From the NCBI RefSeq assembly GCF_023155745.1, contig NZ_JAKNUS010000016.1:1-57499 (forward strand): DNA of 57,499 bases, in the 5' to 3' direction. Numbering within the stretch: the first letter of the stretch is position 1; each line of letters starts with the position of its first letter. Origin of the DNA: Microbacterium kunmingense. GTDB lineage: Bacteria; Actinomycetota; Actinomycetes; Actinomycetales; Microbacteriaceae. The notes beneath the pieces are model-generated. The model was not told where the DNA came from. It did not search any database and was given only the letters and a program-made list of their open reading frames with translations. The position numbers and the translations under genes were made by a program. Below, one piece after another: positions 44,623 to 55,238 of the stretch.

Positions 44623-47600
44623 GTGACGACGTCATCGCTGTTTGATCTCGTCCGTGTGGGCGCCACGGTGACCGGCCTCGCTGGGCCCGACCCGGTGAAG
44701 ATCGTTGCCGTCGAGCGCCTCACTGACGACTCGGCGAACGTGGCGTATCGAACCGATGCCGGACTTGGCGAGAAGATCGTCTTCGCCAACGCCATCTCCC
44801 ACGTGCGCGAGGTCGTGGCTGGCCAGGTGTTCAGCTTCGATGCGGACCCCAACTCGTTCCTCCTCGCCGCTGAAGCTCGACGGATGCGGCTGGCCTACCT
44901 GTTCGACCCGCAGGCTGCCCTCGGCACCAGCGACGTCCAGCCGCTGCCACACCAGCTCCGCGCGGTCTACGAGATCATGCTTCACAAGCAGCCGCTGCGG
45001 TACGTCCTTGCCGACGACCCAGGCGCGGGCAAGACGGTCATGGCGGGCCTGCTCATCAAGGAGCTGCTTCTGCGCGGCGATGCGGCGAACGTCATGGTCG
45101 TGTCTCCGGGCGTGCTCGTGGACCAGTGGGACGAGGAGATGCGCGAGAAGTTCGACCTGGAGTTCGAGATTCTCACGCGCGACAAGATTCTCCACGAGGG
45201 CAACCCGTTCGCGCGAGGCGGACTCTGGCTGGCCAGGCTCGACGTGCTCGCCCGCAACAGCGAGGGCATTCTCGACAAGGCCGGCGAAGTCGACTGGGAC
45301 CTCATCATCTTCGACGAGGCCCACAAGATGTCCGCGACCGTTTGGGGCAACGAGGTCAAGAAGACCAAGCGGTATCAGATGGCCGAGGAGCTGGGGAAAC
45401 ACGCGCGCAATCTGCTGATGATGACCGCGACACCGCACTCTGGCAAGGAGGAGCAGTTCCAGCTCTTCATGGCGCTGCTCGACTCCGACCGCTTCGAAGG
45501 TGTCGCCCGCGAGGGCAGCCGCAAGGTCGACGTCTCCGACCTCATGCGCAGACTGGTCAAGGAGGAGCTGCGTACCTTCGAGGGCACCAGACTCTTTCCT
45601 GAACGATTCGCGTTCACGGTCAAGTACGAGTTGTCCCAGCCGGAGAAGGACCTCTACGTCGCCGTTACCGACTACGTCCGCGAGGAGATGAACCGCGCAG
45701 ACGCGATCGAGGGCGACAACCGTCGTCGGACAGCGGTCGGCTTCGCGCTCACGACGCTCCAGCGTCGCCTTGCCTCGTCGCCGGCGGCAATCCACCGCTC
45801 ACTTGAACGCCGCAAGGCACGGCTGGAGTCCGAGCTGCGCGAAGCACGGATGTACTCCGCAGTGAAGTCGGATGCGCCCGACGTGCCCGAGGACTGGGAC
45901 GACCTTGAGGACCTCACCGACGAGGAACGTGAGGCTCTCGAAGATCAGGCGATCGCCGGCGCAACGAATGCGCGAACGCCTGAGGAACTCGAGGCCGAGA
46001 TTCGAGTCGTTGATCGACTCCTGCTGAAGTCTTCTGCAGTGAAGTCATCGCCGACCTACGCCAAATGGGATGCCCTACGCGACACCTTGGACGACGCCGA
46101 CGAGATGCGCGACGACACAGGCGCCCGCCGCAAGGTGATCATCTTCACCGAGCATAAGGACACTCTCGACGACCTTGTCATGCGGCTGACGCAGCACCTC
46201 GGCCGAGACGACACCGTGATCACGATTCACGGTGGAACCAAGCGGGAAGACCGTAAGAAGGCTAAGGAGACCTTCGAGCAGAACGAGCGATGCGTGTTCC
46301 TCATCGCCACCGACGCTGCGGGCGAAGGTGTCAACCTTCACAAGAACGCCCACCTGCTGATCAACTACGACCTGCCATGGAACCCCAACCGCATCGAACA
46401 GCGCTTCGGGCGGGTGCACCGCATCGGCCAGCCCAACACGTGCTTCATGTGGTCGCTCGTTGCCGACGATACCCGCGAGGGCGATGTGTACACGCGCCTG
46501 CTGGAGAAGCTAGAGGAGCAGCGCGCCACGCTCGGCGGGCGCGTCTACGACGTCCTCGGTCAGCTCTTCCAGGGCAACGCCCTGCGCGACCTGATGATCG
46601 CCGCCATCCGCGAGTCAAACAGGCCCGAGCGCCAGCGCTACCTCACCGAGGTCGTCGACCCGAAGATCGCCGACGGCATCCCCGAGCTGCTGAAAGCAAA
46701 CCAGCTCGTGCCCGGCGCGATGAGCGACACCGAGATCGACGATATGAGACGTGAGATGGAGCGCGCCGAGGCAGCCCGGCTCCAACCCCACCACGTCGAG
46801 GCGTTCTTCCACCGTGCGTTCGCAGACGTGGGCGGGCAGCTCCGCATGCGCGAGAGCCACCGCTTCGAAATCAAGCGAGTGCCTGGCGAGATCAAGGAGC
46901 GCGACCGAGTAACCGGTTACGGTCAGCCCGTGGTCGACGAGTACTACCGCGTCACCTTCGACCCGAAGTACGTCCGGGTGGACGGCAACAACCACCTCGC
47001 GACGCTCCTGCACCCCGGCCACCCGCTGATGTCTGCCACGATGAGCGTCGTCTCCGACCGCTACCTCGATGCGCTCCGTCGCGGAGCGGTACTCGTCGAT
47101 CGCTCTGACCTGACGACTCAGCCTTACGTTGTCAGCCTCCTTGAACACGACGTCACCGATGGACGAATCGCGCAGGATGGGCAGCCTCGTGTCGTGTCGC
47201 GCCGTGCCCAGTACGTCCGAGTCGACGAAGACGGAACCATCACGCCTCTCACCGGCTCGCCAATTCCGAACTTCGAGGTCCCCACTGCCGAGGAAGTGGC
47301 GGCAAGTCGACCGCTGCTCGGCGAGCCTTGGGCACAGGCATCCGATCTCGACCGTCGCGTCATTCGCGAGGCATCGGTCACGATCGCTCGGCAGCACGCC
47401 GACGAAGTAGGCGGGCGCACCATCGAGCGCGTTGACAAGACCGAGCGCCTCGTTCGCGAGCGCCTTACTCGCGAGATCAACTATTGGGACCGCCGCGCCT
47501 TCGAGCTGAGCGAGCAGGAGCGAGCGGGCAGGAAGACGCGCCTTCCGGCATCTCAGATGCGCGAACGGGCCGAGGCCCTGGCGCGTCGACTCGACCGACG

Positions 47601-48111
47601 GCTAAGAGAACTTGAGCAAGAACGTGACATCTCGGTTCGCCCGCCCCGAGTGACCGGCGCTTGTCTAGTCGTCACGCAGGGATGGCTGGATGCTCAGACT
47701 GATCCTGAAGGCGCAGCTGACCGTGCCAGGGAGACGACGCGGGTGGAGCGCCTGGCCGTCGATGCCGTTCTTCGAGTCGAGCATGCGCTCGGGCACGATC
47801 CGACAGAGATGCACCACAATAACCCCGGCTACGACATCGAGTCCGACACTGGGCGGAGTCTCGACTTCATCGAGGTGAAGGGCCGCGTCGTCGGTGGCCG
47901 GACGTTCGTGCTCACCCGGCAGGAAGCGGTCACTGCGCTGAACAAAGCCGGCCACTCGGTTCTCGCGCTCGTCCAGGTCGAGGAGGACGACACGACGACA
48001 GTGCGCTACCTGCGACACCCTGTGGATCAGCCCATCGATCCTCGCGCGGCGCGCGTCGAGTACGACTGGGAGCCCTTCTGGAACGACGCAACGGAGATGA
48101 GTCAGCAGTGA
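44623..48111 (+). CDS. SNF2-like DEAH helicase with C-terminal DUF3883 domain (DISARM DrmD-like)
   Basis: A 1162-residue DNA translocase/helicase started by GTG. Walker A DDPGAGKTV sits at residues 131-139 and DEAH at 231-234. Motif III reads MTATPHS, and the second RecA domain has ATDAAGEGVNL and QRFGRVHRIGQ. The C-terminal part carries a DUF3883-like segment (HHNPGYDIESDTGRSLDFIEVKGR), a possible nuclease-type fold. Proteins of this build are DrmD in DISARM and also pair with DUF1156/DUF499 proteins in defence islands. It overlaps the methylase start (GTGA). Confidence 0.9.
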   Translation: MTTSSLFDLVRVGATVTGLAGPDPVKIVAVERLTDDSANVAYRTDAGLGEKIVFANAISHVREVVAGQVFSFDADPNSFLLAAEARRMRLAYLFDPQAALGTSDVQPLPHQLRAVYEIMLHKQPLRYVLADDPGAGKTVMAGLLIKELLLRGDAANVMVVSPGVLVDQWDEEMREKFDLEFEILTRDKILHEGNPFARGGLWLARLDVLARNSEGILDKAGEVDWDLIIFDEAHKMSATVWGNEVKKTKRYQMAEELGKHARNLLMMTATPHSGKEEQFQLFMALLDSDRFEGVAREGSRKVDVSDLMRRLVKEELRTFEGTRLFPERFAFTVKYELSQPEKDLYVAVTDYVREEMNRADAIEGDNRRRTAVGFALTTLQRRLASSPAAIHRSLERRKARLESELREARMYSAVKSDAPDVPEDWDDLEDLTDEEREALEDQAIAGATNARTPEELEAEIRVVDRLLLKSSAVKSSPTYAKWDALRDTLDDADEMRDDTGARRKVIIFTEHKDTLDDLVMRLTQHLGRDDTVITIHGGTKREDRKKAKETFEQNERCVFLIATDAAGEGVNLHKNAHLLINYDLPWNPNRIEQRFGRVHRIGQPNTCFMWSLVADDTREGDVYTRLLEKLEEQRATLGGRVYDVLGQLFQGNALRDLMIAAIRESNRPERQRYLTEVVDPKIADGIPELLKANQLVPGAMSDTEIDDMRREMERAEAARLQPHHVEAFFHRAFADVGGQLRMRESHRFEIKRVPGEIKERDRVTGYGQPVVDEYYRVTFDPKYVRVDGNNHLATLLHPGHPLMSATMSVVSDRYLDALRRGAVLVDRSDLTTQPYVVSLLEHDVTDGRIAQDGQPRVVSRRAQYVRVDEDGTITPLTGSPIPNFEVPTAEEVAASRPLLGEPWAQASDLDRRVIREASVTIARQHADEVGGRTIERVDKTERLVRERLTREINYWDRRAFELSEQERAGRKTRLPASQMRERAEALARRLDRRLRELEQERDISVRPPRVTGACLVVTQGWLDAQTDPEGAADRARETTRVERLAVDAVLRVEHALGHDPTEMHHNNPGYDIESDTGRSLDFIEVKGRVVGGRTFVLTRQEAVTALNKAGHSVLALVQVEEDDTTTVRYLRHPVDQPIDPRAARVEYDWEPFWNDATEMSQQ

Positions 48112-50792
48112 CCGAGACAGCCCGTAAGAAGAAGCTGATCGAGGTCGCGCTGCCGCTCGATGAGATCAACGCCGCATGTAAGGCCTACAAGGACCGGAAG
48201 GTAGGCACGATTCGAAACCTGCATAAGTGGTTCGCGGCGATGCCTATGCCAGCGTGGCGTGCCCTTCTCTTTGCAGCACTGATTGATGATCCTGAAGACG
48301 ACAACGCCCGCGTCTACCTGCTTGACCTGATCAAGCGCCTCGTAGCGAACGGCGCCGACTTGCCGGATGAGTCGGACCTTCGCGAGGCCCAGTCAGTGTT
48401 GACGGCTCAGTTCCCCGAGGGTTTACCGACCGTGATGGATCCCTTCTGCGGCGGTGGGTCAACGCTGATCGAGGGGCAGCGTCTGGGGCTCCCGACTATT
48501 GGCACGGACCTGAATCCTGTTCCGGTGCTTATCACACGGACTCTGACTGAGTTGCTTCCTCACATAGTAGGAGGCCAGCCGGTGCATCCTCCCGGCGAGG
48601 ACGGCGGCCTGTTCGGGGCCAGCCCCGACCACGGAAGGTTCACTGGACTCGTCGAGGACGTTCGGTACTACGCCGGGCTCGCGGAAGCGTCAGTGGCGCA
48701 GGCGGTGGCCGACCTGTATCCGAAGATGAAAGGGGAGGAGCTCGTCGCCTGGCGGTGGGCTCGAGCTGCGTGATGCCCAAACCCTGCATGTGGCGTTGAA
48801 ACCTTCCTGCTTCAGTCGATGTGGATCTCGAAGAGGAAGGGCGATCTGGCCTGGTTCGAACCCATTTCCGTCGGCGGTGAACTCACGCTAGACGTTGCTA
48901 GCGGCCGCCGCGAAGGTGAAGCTCCCCCAGCGGCCAAGGTGGGACGTGGTGCGAATTTCGAGTGCCTATCTTGTGGCGGGGCGGTTCCCGAGGATTGGTT
49001 GATCGCAGAAGGGAAGGCGGGCCGCATCTCCGATCGACTCGTCTGCGTGATCACCGAAAGGGAGGGACGCAGGATCTATCGCGCCCCAAGTGAGGGTGAA
49101 GCAAATGCCGCCCGAGTTGGCTACCCCGATGTCTTCCCGGAGGTGCCGCTACCCGACATCCCGAGGTGGTTTTCGGGGCCGCGATTTGGATTCACGTCAC
49201 AGCGAGACCTCTACACCCCGCGACAGTTGACGGTCCTTTGCGCATTCGCGGATTCGATCTCCTCGGTGTACGACCGAGTGCAAGCTGATGGTGGGAGCCG
49301 AGAGTGGGCGGCCGCGATCACTACGCTCCTTGGGCTCGGGCTCGGGAAGCTCGCGCAGGCGAACTCCCGCCAAGTGCGCTGGAACACAGCCGTGGCGGGT
49401 TCCCCGAAAGCGGAACCGGCGTTCGGTCAGAACGATGTGCCGATGCTGTGGGACTACGTGGAGACAAATCCTTTCGGTTCGTCCGTGGGCTCGTTCCAGG
49501 GAATCATCACCGATCAAGCGCGCGCGCTGAGGTACGTCGTCCGGGGCGAGGGTCGAGCCTTTAGGCGCGACGCACGAGAGGCGGCCTCGGAGCGGGCGAC
49601 GCTTATCGCCACCGACCCCCCGTACTTCGACGCGATTGGCTATGCGGATCTCTCCGACTACTTCTACGTCTGGCACCGCCAGGCGCTCCGCGATGTTCAC
49701 CCGGACTTGTATATGACGGTAGCTGCACCGAAGAAGGGGGAGTTGACCGCGGTTCCCGCGCATCACGGAAACAGTCCTTCCGCTGCCAAGTCATACTTCA
49801 TTACCGGCTTCACAGAGACCTTCAATGCGCTGAAAAGCGCTCAAGATCCCTCGCTGCCGATCCTTGTTGTATACGCGTCGAAGGAGCAGAAGGCCGGGTC
49901 TGGGGAAGAGACGCGCTGGGCTTCGATACTGACGGCAATGATCGATGCAGACTTGGAGATCACTGGAACCTGGCCGATCCACGGGGCAACCGTCGCTCGG
50001 CTCATCGGGAATCAGGCAAACTCGATCGCTTCCTACATCGTGATGGTCTGCCGGCCACGATCTGAAGCGGCAGGAACAGTCTCTCTCGCAGACTTCAATC
50101 GCGTGCTGCGAAGAGAACTCGCGCCCGCCGTCAGGGACCTCCAAGCGGCGTCTATCCTTCCGATCGACCTGGCCCAGGCGGCGATGGGTCCTGGGATGCA
50201 GATCTACTCCAGATACCGAGCAGTTCTCGATCAGTCGGGCGGCCGAGTTCCCGTAGAGCAAGCTCTCCGCATGATCGATGCGGCGCGCGCTGAGGTTCTC
50301 GATGAACAGGAAGGTGAACTCGACCCTGAATCTCGGTTCGCGGTGCGGTGGTGGGCGACCCACGGGTGGAACGCGGCCTCGTTCGACTCCGCCGACAAGA
50401 CTGCGCGGCCGATTGGGATTGGCGTCGACGATGTGGTTCGAGCTCAGGTTGCATCGAGTCAGGCCAACAAGGTGAGTCTTCTTGGGCGCCAAGGTCTCGA
50501 TCCCGAGTGGTCCCCGTCTACTGACGGTCGTCCTACGGCTTGGGAGGCCGTGCATCACCTCGCTCACCGGCTGATTGACGGGGGTGGCGAGATTGAGGCG
50601 GCCCGCCTAATGGGAGAGCTTGGACCCCTGCGCGAGCCGACGATGACGCTGACGTATCGGCTACATGATCTTGCGGCGAGGAGCAACCGGATTGCGGATC
50701 AGGAGCGGTATAACGCGCTAATCAATTCCTGGTCCGAACTGGTGAAACTCAGCGGTCCGGGGACGGCTACGACCACAGGAAGACTGTTCTGA
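48108..50792 (+). pseudogene. DUF1156 adenine-specific DNA methylase interrupted by an in-frame TGA
   Basis: The N-terminal DUF1156 region and SAM motif I (DPFCGGGST, residues 111-119) are followed by TGA at codon 222 (48771-48773). The same frame goes on directly with CPNPACG, the first half of the expected zinc ribbon (partner CLSCG), then the catalytic TDPPYFDAIGYAD near codon 500 and a normal C-terminus; 894 codons in all. A single CGA to TGA change would explain the break. Unless read through, the product lacks the catalytic motif, so host methylation by this system is probably lost. Re-initiation at 48819 is possible but lacks motif I. Sequencing error is possible. Confidence 0.85.
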
Positions 50793-50794
50793 CG

Positions 50795-53700
50795 ATGGCT
50801 GCGCTTACGAATAAGGAACGTGTCGGTCGCGTACTCGACCTGGTAGCAGACGGCCTGGGACCGTGGATGATCGGGCTATTGCAGACAAGGTACGGAGATG
50901 GCTGGGCAGCGGAGGTGGGACGTACTGCCGGACTTGCTGGTCGCGATGGTTCTCCGAGTCAGACCGACGCGGCGTACCTCTTCTGGGTCTTCGACAAGCA
51001 GTGGCACCAGGTCTTCAAGGAGCAACTCACCTTTGAGGACAAGCGTGTGGTGTCGGCGCTTTGGGATGCGCGCAAGGAGTGGGCGCACGGCGAGCGCATC
51101 ACGTCGGAGCGCACCGAACGCGTCCTTATGGATGGGGAGCACATCCTCCGTTCGATCGGTGCGGTCCATCACGCGGACAAGGCTGACGAGATGCGACGGG
51201 AGTTTCGTCGCCTGATGTTCGAGGAGGATCAGAAGCGGCTCCAGCGTGCCCAGGAGAAGGCGCTCTCGGTGCAGGTTGACTCGACCGGGCTGCCGGCCTG
51301 GCGCGACGTCGTTGAGCCGCATGATGATGTCGCTCGCGGAACATTTGAGCTGGCGCAGTTCGCGGCCGACCTTCGTCAGGTGCACCAGGGCGTGGCTGGT
51401 CCCGAGTACGGCGACCCTGCCGAGTTTTTCGGTCGCACGTATCTCACCCGTGGTCTGCGCTATCTCTTGGAGCAGGCGATCAAGCGACTGAGCGGGGATG
51501 GGGGTGAGCCCGTTGTCGACCTGATGACGACCTTCGGTGGGGGCAAGACGCACTCGCTGCTGGCCGTGTACCACGCAGCAGCGGGGCTGCCGGCCGAGCG
51601 GCTGCCGGGGATGCGAGAGCTACTCGACGGTATTGGCGTGACGGAGCTTCCCGCCACCGTCAATCGAGCGGTCCTCGTTGGCAACGACCTCTCGATCCTG
51701 GGCATGCCGAAGCCCGAGGGCTTCACTGTCAATACGCTGTGGGGCGAGTTGGCGTACCAGCTTGGGGGCGTCGAGGGGTACGAACTCCTGAAGCGGTATG
51801 ACGAGCAGTCGGTGCCGCCGACGACGACCGCGTTGGCCGACCTTTTCGAGAAGTACGGGCCGTGCATCATCCTCATCGACGAGTGGGTGGCGTATCTGCG
51901 CCAGCTCTGGTCACGTGAGAAGGTCGCGCCTGGCGGGACGTTCGACGGCCACATGACCTTCGTGCAGTCGCTGACCGAGGCGGTGAAAGCCGTCCCAACC
52001 GCGCTGCTCGTCGTCTCGCTCCCCGCGTCCGACGTCGTACGCGACATGCCAGGCGCCGAGACATCGATCGAGAACGAGCACGAGATTGGCGGCACCGCGG
52101 GCCTGGAGGCATTGCGACACCTCCGCTCCGTGATCCATCGTCTGGAGTCCGCCTGGCAGCCGGCGACAGTCGAGGAGTCGTTCGAGATCGTCAGGCGGCG
52201 CATCTTCAAGCCGTTCGGGCGGGAACAGGATGCCGCACGCGACCTCGTCGTGCACAAGTTCATGGATCACTACATGCGCTACGGCTCTGACGTGCCGAGC
52301 GAAGTCATGCAGCCCGGCTATCGCGCGTCGATGCGCACCGCCTACCCGATTCACCCGGAGTTGTTCGATCGGCTCTACAAGGACTGGTCGACCCTGGAGC
52401 GCTTCCAGCGCACTCGCGGCGTGCTACGTCTGATGGCGACGGTCGTTTACGCCCTCTGGACGAGCGGTGACCGATCGCCGATGATCCTCCCCGCTTCGAT
52501 TCCGCTCGACAACGCGAAGGTGTTCGATGAGCTGGCAAACCACCTCGACGACTCTTGGAAGCCGATCGTGGACGCAGACGTCGCAGGCGAGACCTCGACG
52601 GCCAACGTGGTGGACAGCGACATCAAGATCCTTGGCCGGTCCATGGCGACCAAACGTGCCGCGCGGTGTGTGTTCCTCGGCACCGCCCCGATGGCCAACC
52701 TCCGGAATCGCGACGGCAGCGCCGCGACCATCCGCGGCATCGAGCAGAAGCGCATTGTTCTCGGTTCGACCTACCCGGGTGACAACCCCGCGCACGTCGC
52801 CGACGGTCTGCGGCGGCTCGGCGACCTCGGCAAGTATATGAACCGCGACCAAGACCGGTACTGGCTGTCGCTGCAGCAGACCGTCGCGCAGATCGTGCAG
52901 GAGCGCGCCGACTCGTACCACGAGGAGCAAGTCTTCGACGAGCTGGCCCAGGTCGTTCGACAGGAGACCGACAAGGGACTGTTCGAGCGAGTCCACCGAT
53001 TCCCACACGGGAGCATCGACGTCGAGGACGACCCGGGAATCGGTCTCGTGATCTTCGGACCCGACCGTCCGTTCTCAAAGCGCGGGCGCTCTGTCGCCGA
53101 GGACGCGGCGATCGAGTTTCTGACGAAGCGTGGGACCAACGCGCGCATCCACAAGAACTCCCTCGTCTTCCTCGCTTCCGAGGTCGACCGCATCGACATT
53201 CTGCTAAATGCCGTGCGCCAGCGCATGGCGTGGGAGTACATCCTCGAGAACCGCGACTCGCTCAACCTCGACCAGCACAACATCAAGGTCGCCGAGTCTC
53301 GCGTCGCCCAGCAGAAGCAGACCGTTAAGGATGCCATCCGCGAGGCCTACCGCTGGATTCTGGTTCCGACTCAGGAGCCCGGAGCCGCCGAGATCGAGCT
53401 GGAATCGATCCTGATGAACGGCGACGGCACACTCGCCGAGCGCGTGACTAAGAAGGCCGACGCAGGCGAGTTCGTCGTCCGCACGTTCTCGCCATCTCTG
53501 CTCCGTATGCAGATCAACCGGCTGAACCTGTGGCGCGAGAAGCCGTACGTGCCGCTCGACGTGTTGGTGGGTTACTTCAGCCAGTACGTCTACATGCCTA
53601 AGGTCGTACAGCCGAAGGTCGTCATCGATGCCGTGTGGCACCTCGACGACGCCCTCGTCGTGGAACTCGACGGCTTCGCCTACGCCGACTCCTACGAGGA

Positions 53701-54175
53701 CGGCAGGTTCAGCGGCCTGACCATGAAGGCGCCGTCGGCAGTTCGACAAGGTGGTTTGCTCGTCGACCCGGTGGTCGCGACCCAGCAGATCCAAGCTGAC
53801 ACGAGGGGCGACGAGGACGAATCCGACGGAGACGAGACAGGCGAATCGAGCGCAGGCGGATCGGACACGTCGTCGACCGGAACAGGGTCCGGATCGTCTG
53901 GATCAGCGACGAGTTCTGGGGGCGGACGATCCGCGGCACCTGTGCCGACGCGCTTCCATGCGACGAAGGACCTCACCGTCAACCGCGTCGTTCGTGACGC
54001 GGGCCAGATCTACGAGGAGATCGTGTCGCACTTCGTCACGGCGGGCGTCCCGGTGCGCGTCACGATTGACATCGAGTCCGAGCAGCTCGCCAAGCTCAGC
54101 GACGATCAGCGGTCGGCGATCCGCGAAAACCTCAAGACCCTCGGCTTCGGGGACGACGACTGGTCGATGGACTGA
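50795..54175 (+). CDS. DUF499 AAA-type ATPase with N-terminal Swt1-like HEPN domain
   Basis: A large 1126-residue protein of the defence-associated DUF499 family. The first about 130 residues look like a Swt1-type HEPN domain with the R-x4-H motif R93-KEWA-H98, the arrangement of HEPN ribonuclease sites. The ATPase core has GGGKTHS (Lys 251) and Walker B IILIDEW (Asp 362). A Ser/Gly/Asp-rich low-complexity linker follows (about residues 1010-1050), with a C-terminal DNA- or protein-binding-like segment. It starts 2 bases after the methylase stop. Known partners of the family are DUF1156 methylases and helicases; an effector role for the HEPN part is inferred. Confidence 0.88.
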   Translation: MAALTNKERVGRVLDLVADGLGPWMIGLLQTRYGDGWAAEVGRTAGLAGRDGSPSQTDAAYLFWVFDKQWHQVFKEQLTFEDKRVVSALWDARKEWAHGERITSERTERVLMDGEHILRSIGAVHHADKADEMRREFRRLMFEEDQKRLQRAQEKALSVQVDSTGLPAWRDVVEPHDDVARGTFELAQFAADLRQVHQGVAGPEYGDPAEFFGRTYLTRGLRYLLEQAIKRLSGDGGEPVVDLMTTFGGGKTHSLLAVYHAAAGLPAERLPGMRELLDGIGVTELPATVNRAVLVGNDLSILGMPKPEGFTVNTLWGELAYQLGGVEGYELLKRYDEQSVPPTTTALADLFEKYGPCIILIDEWVAYLRQLWSREKVAPGGTFDGHMTFVQSLTEAVKAVPTALLVVSLPASDVVRDMPGAETSIENEHEIGGTAGLEALRHLRSVIHRLESAWQPATVEESFEIVRRRIFKPFGREQDAARDLVVHKFMDHYMRYGSDVPSEVMQPGYRASMRTAYPIHPELFDRLYKDWSTLERFQRTRGVLRLMATVVYALWTSGDRSPMILPASIPLDNAKVFDELANHLDDSWKPIVDADVAGETSTANVVDSDIKILGRSMATKRAARCVFLGTAPMANLRNRDGSAATIRGIEQKRIVLGSTYPGDNPAHVADGLRRLGDLGKYMNRDQDRYWLSLQQTVAQIVQERADSYHEEQVFDELAQVVRQETDKGLFERVHRFPHGSIDVEDDPGIGLVIFGPDRPFSKRGRSVAEDAAIEFLTKRGTNARIHKNSLVFLASEVDRIDILLNAVRQRMAWEYILENRDSLNLDQHNIKVAESRVAQQKQTVKDAIREAYRWILVPTQEPGAAEIELESILMNGDGTLAERVTKKADAGEFVVRTFSPSLLRMQINRLNLWREKPYVPLDVLVGYFSQYVYMPKVVQPKVVIDAVWHLDDALVVELDGFAYADSYEDGRFSGLTMKAPSAVRQGGLLVDPVVATQQIQADTRGDEDESDGDETGESSAGGSDTSSTGTGSGSSGSATSSGGGRSAAPVPTRFHATKDLTVNRVVRDAGQIYEEIVSHFVTAGVPVRVTIDIESEQLAKLSDDQRSAIRENLKTLGFGDDDWSMD

Positions 54176-54176
54176 T

Positions 54177-55184
54177 ATGACCGGGTCAACCCCGACTGCC
54201 TCCACCGCCGACGTCCTTCGACTTATCCAGCACGCTCTGGACGAGTTTGAAACCGTACCCCTGGAGGCTTCCATCCGTCGGGCGATCCGTATCGCCAATC
54301 TTCTCGGTGAGACTTACGCCGCTCTTCGGCTATCGTTCGAGATCAAGCCGACAGGAGGCCACCCAGCTGCCAATGCCGACATGACACGTCGGCTGATGGC
54401 GGACCCGGGCGACTGGGATGACACGACCGGCGTAGCTCAACGGGCGCTAGACGAGTTCATGAACGAGCGCCGCAGGCCGGACGGGATGATCACCTCCCAC
54501 CCCGTCAGCCTGATCGAGTTTTGGCAGCGCGAACGGGTTCCGAGCGACGAGCTTGCGCCGTCGCAGTATGAGTCTCAGATGAGCTGGCAACTCGAGATGC
54601 TCGAGATCCATTCGAGAGCGCGCCACAAGGTCTTTACCTACCTGTGCAGCTGGGAGCGCCAAGTCACGTTCGCCGTCAATCAAGATGACGCTCTCGCTGC
54701 CGTGAGCCAGCGCGTCGACGCGCTTCTATCAGCGCGAGCGCCAGATGCGCTGGATAGATTCAACGTGGCCTTCCGTCGACTGCGGGAAGCGGCCGCGCAG
54801 GAATCGGCTGTCGAAGCGGATGAGGAACTGTCCCAGGCTCTTGCCTCCTGTCGACGAATACTCAAGACCGTGGTCGATTACGTGCAGCCGGTGGATCCCG
54901 GCCACCGAGTTTCAGACGACGGCCACGAGCTCACTGATGCGCACTATAAGAACCGCCTCGTCGAATTCCTGAAAGAGCGCGTCGCTTCGGAGTCCTTCCG
55001 CGGTGCGCTTGGGAGGCACGCAGAGTCACTCTTCCAGCGCTTCACCGCGGTCGATGACCTCGCGAGCAAGGGCGTTCACGCGAGCGTCGCGGTCGTCGAA
55101 GCTGACTTCTGCGCGCTGGCGACCTATACGCTGGCCGGCGAAGTCCTCACGGTCATGGAACTTGACACCTCACCCGAGGACTGA
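54177..55184 (+). CDS. AbiTii-like protein ending the defence operon
   Basis: A 335-residue soluble helical protein starting one base after the DUF499 stop. The N-terminus (LIQHALDEFETVPLEASIRRAIRIANLLG) resembles the AbiTii domain of abortive-infection proteins. The C-terminus has SKGVHASVAVVEADFCALATYTLAGEVL, a pattern seen in HEPN-like helical domains. It is probably an accessory or effector of the operon. The assignment is from remembered patterns and is moderate at best. It ends only about 55 bases before the innermost right-end binding site. Confidence 0.6.
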   Translation: MTGSTPTASTADVLRLIQHALDEFETVPLEASIRRAIRIANLLGETYAALRLSFEIKPTGGHPAANADMTRRLMADPGDWDDTTGVAQRALDEFMNERRRPDGMITSHPVSLIEFWQRERVPSDELAPSQYESQMSWQLEMLEIHSRARHKVFTYLCSWERQVTFAVNQDDALAAVSQRVDALLSARAPDALDRFNVAFRRLREAAAQESAVEADEELSQALASCRRILKTVVDYVQPVDPGHRVSDDGHELTDAHYKNRLVEFLKERVASESFRGALGRHAESLFQRFTAVDDLASKGVHASVAVVEADFCALATYTLAGEVLTVMELDTSPED

Positions 55185-55238
55185 CGCGCGTTCGATAATC
55201 AGCTTTCAGCATGGCCAGCTTGTCCGAAATGTCCAGAT

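Noticed and set aside
12923..48773. UGA read as Trp or selenocysteine, explaining the in-frame stops
   Set aside because: Many genes in the window terminate at TGA, one of the three events is TAG, and no selenocysteine context is evident. Point mutation or sequencing error is simpler.
44623..54175. Canonical DISARM system
   Set aside because: The helicase resembles DrmD, but no DrmA, DrmB (DUF1998) or DrmC (PLD) genes are present; DUF1156 and DUF499 define a different module.
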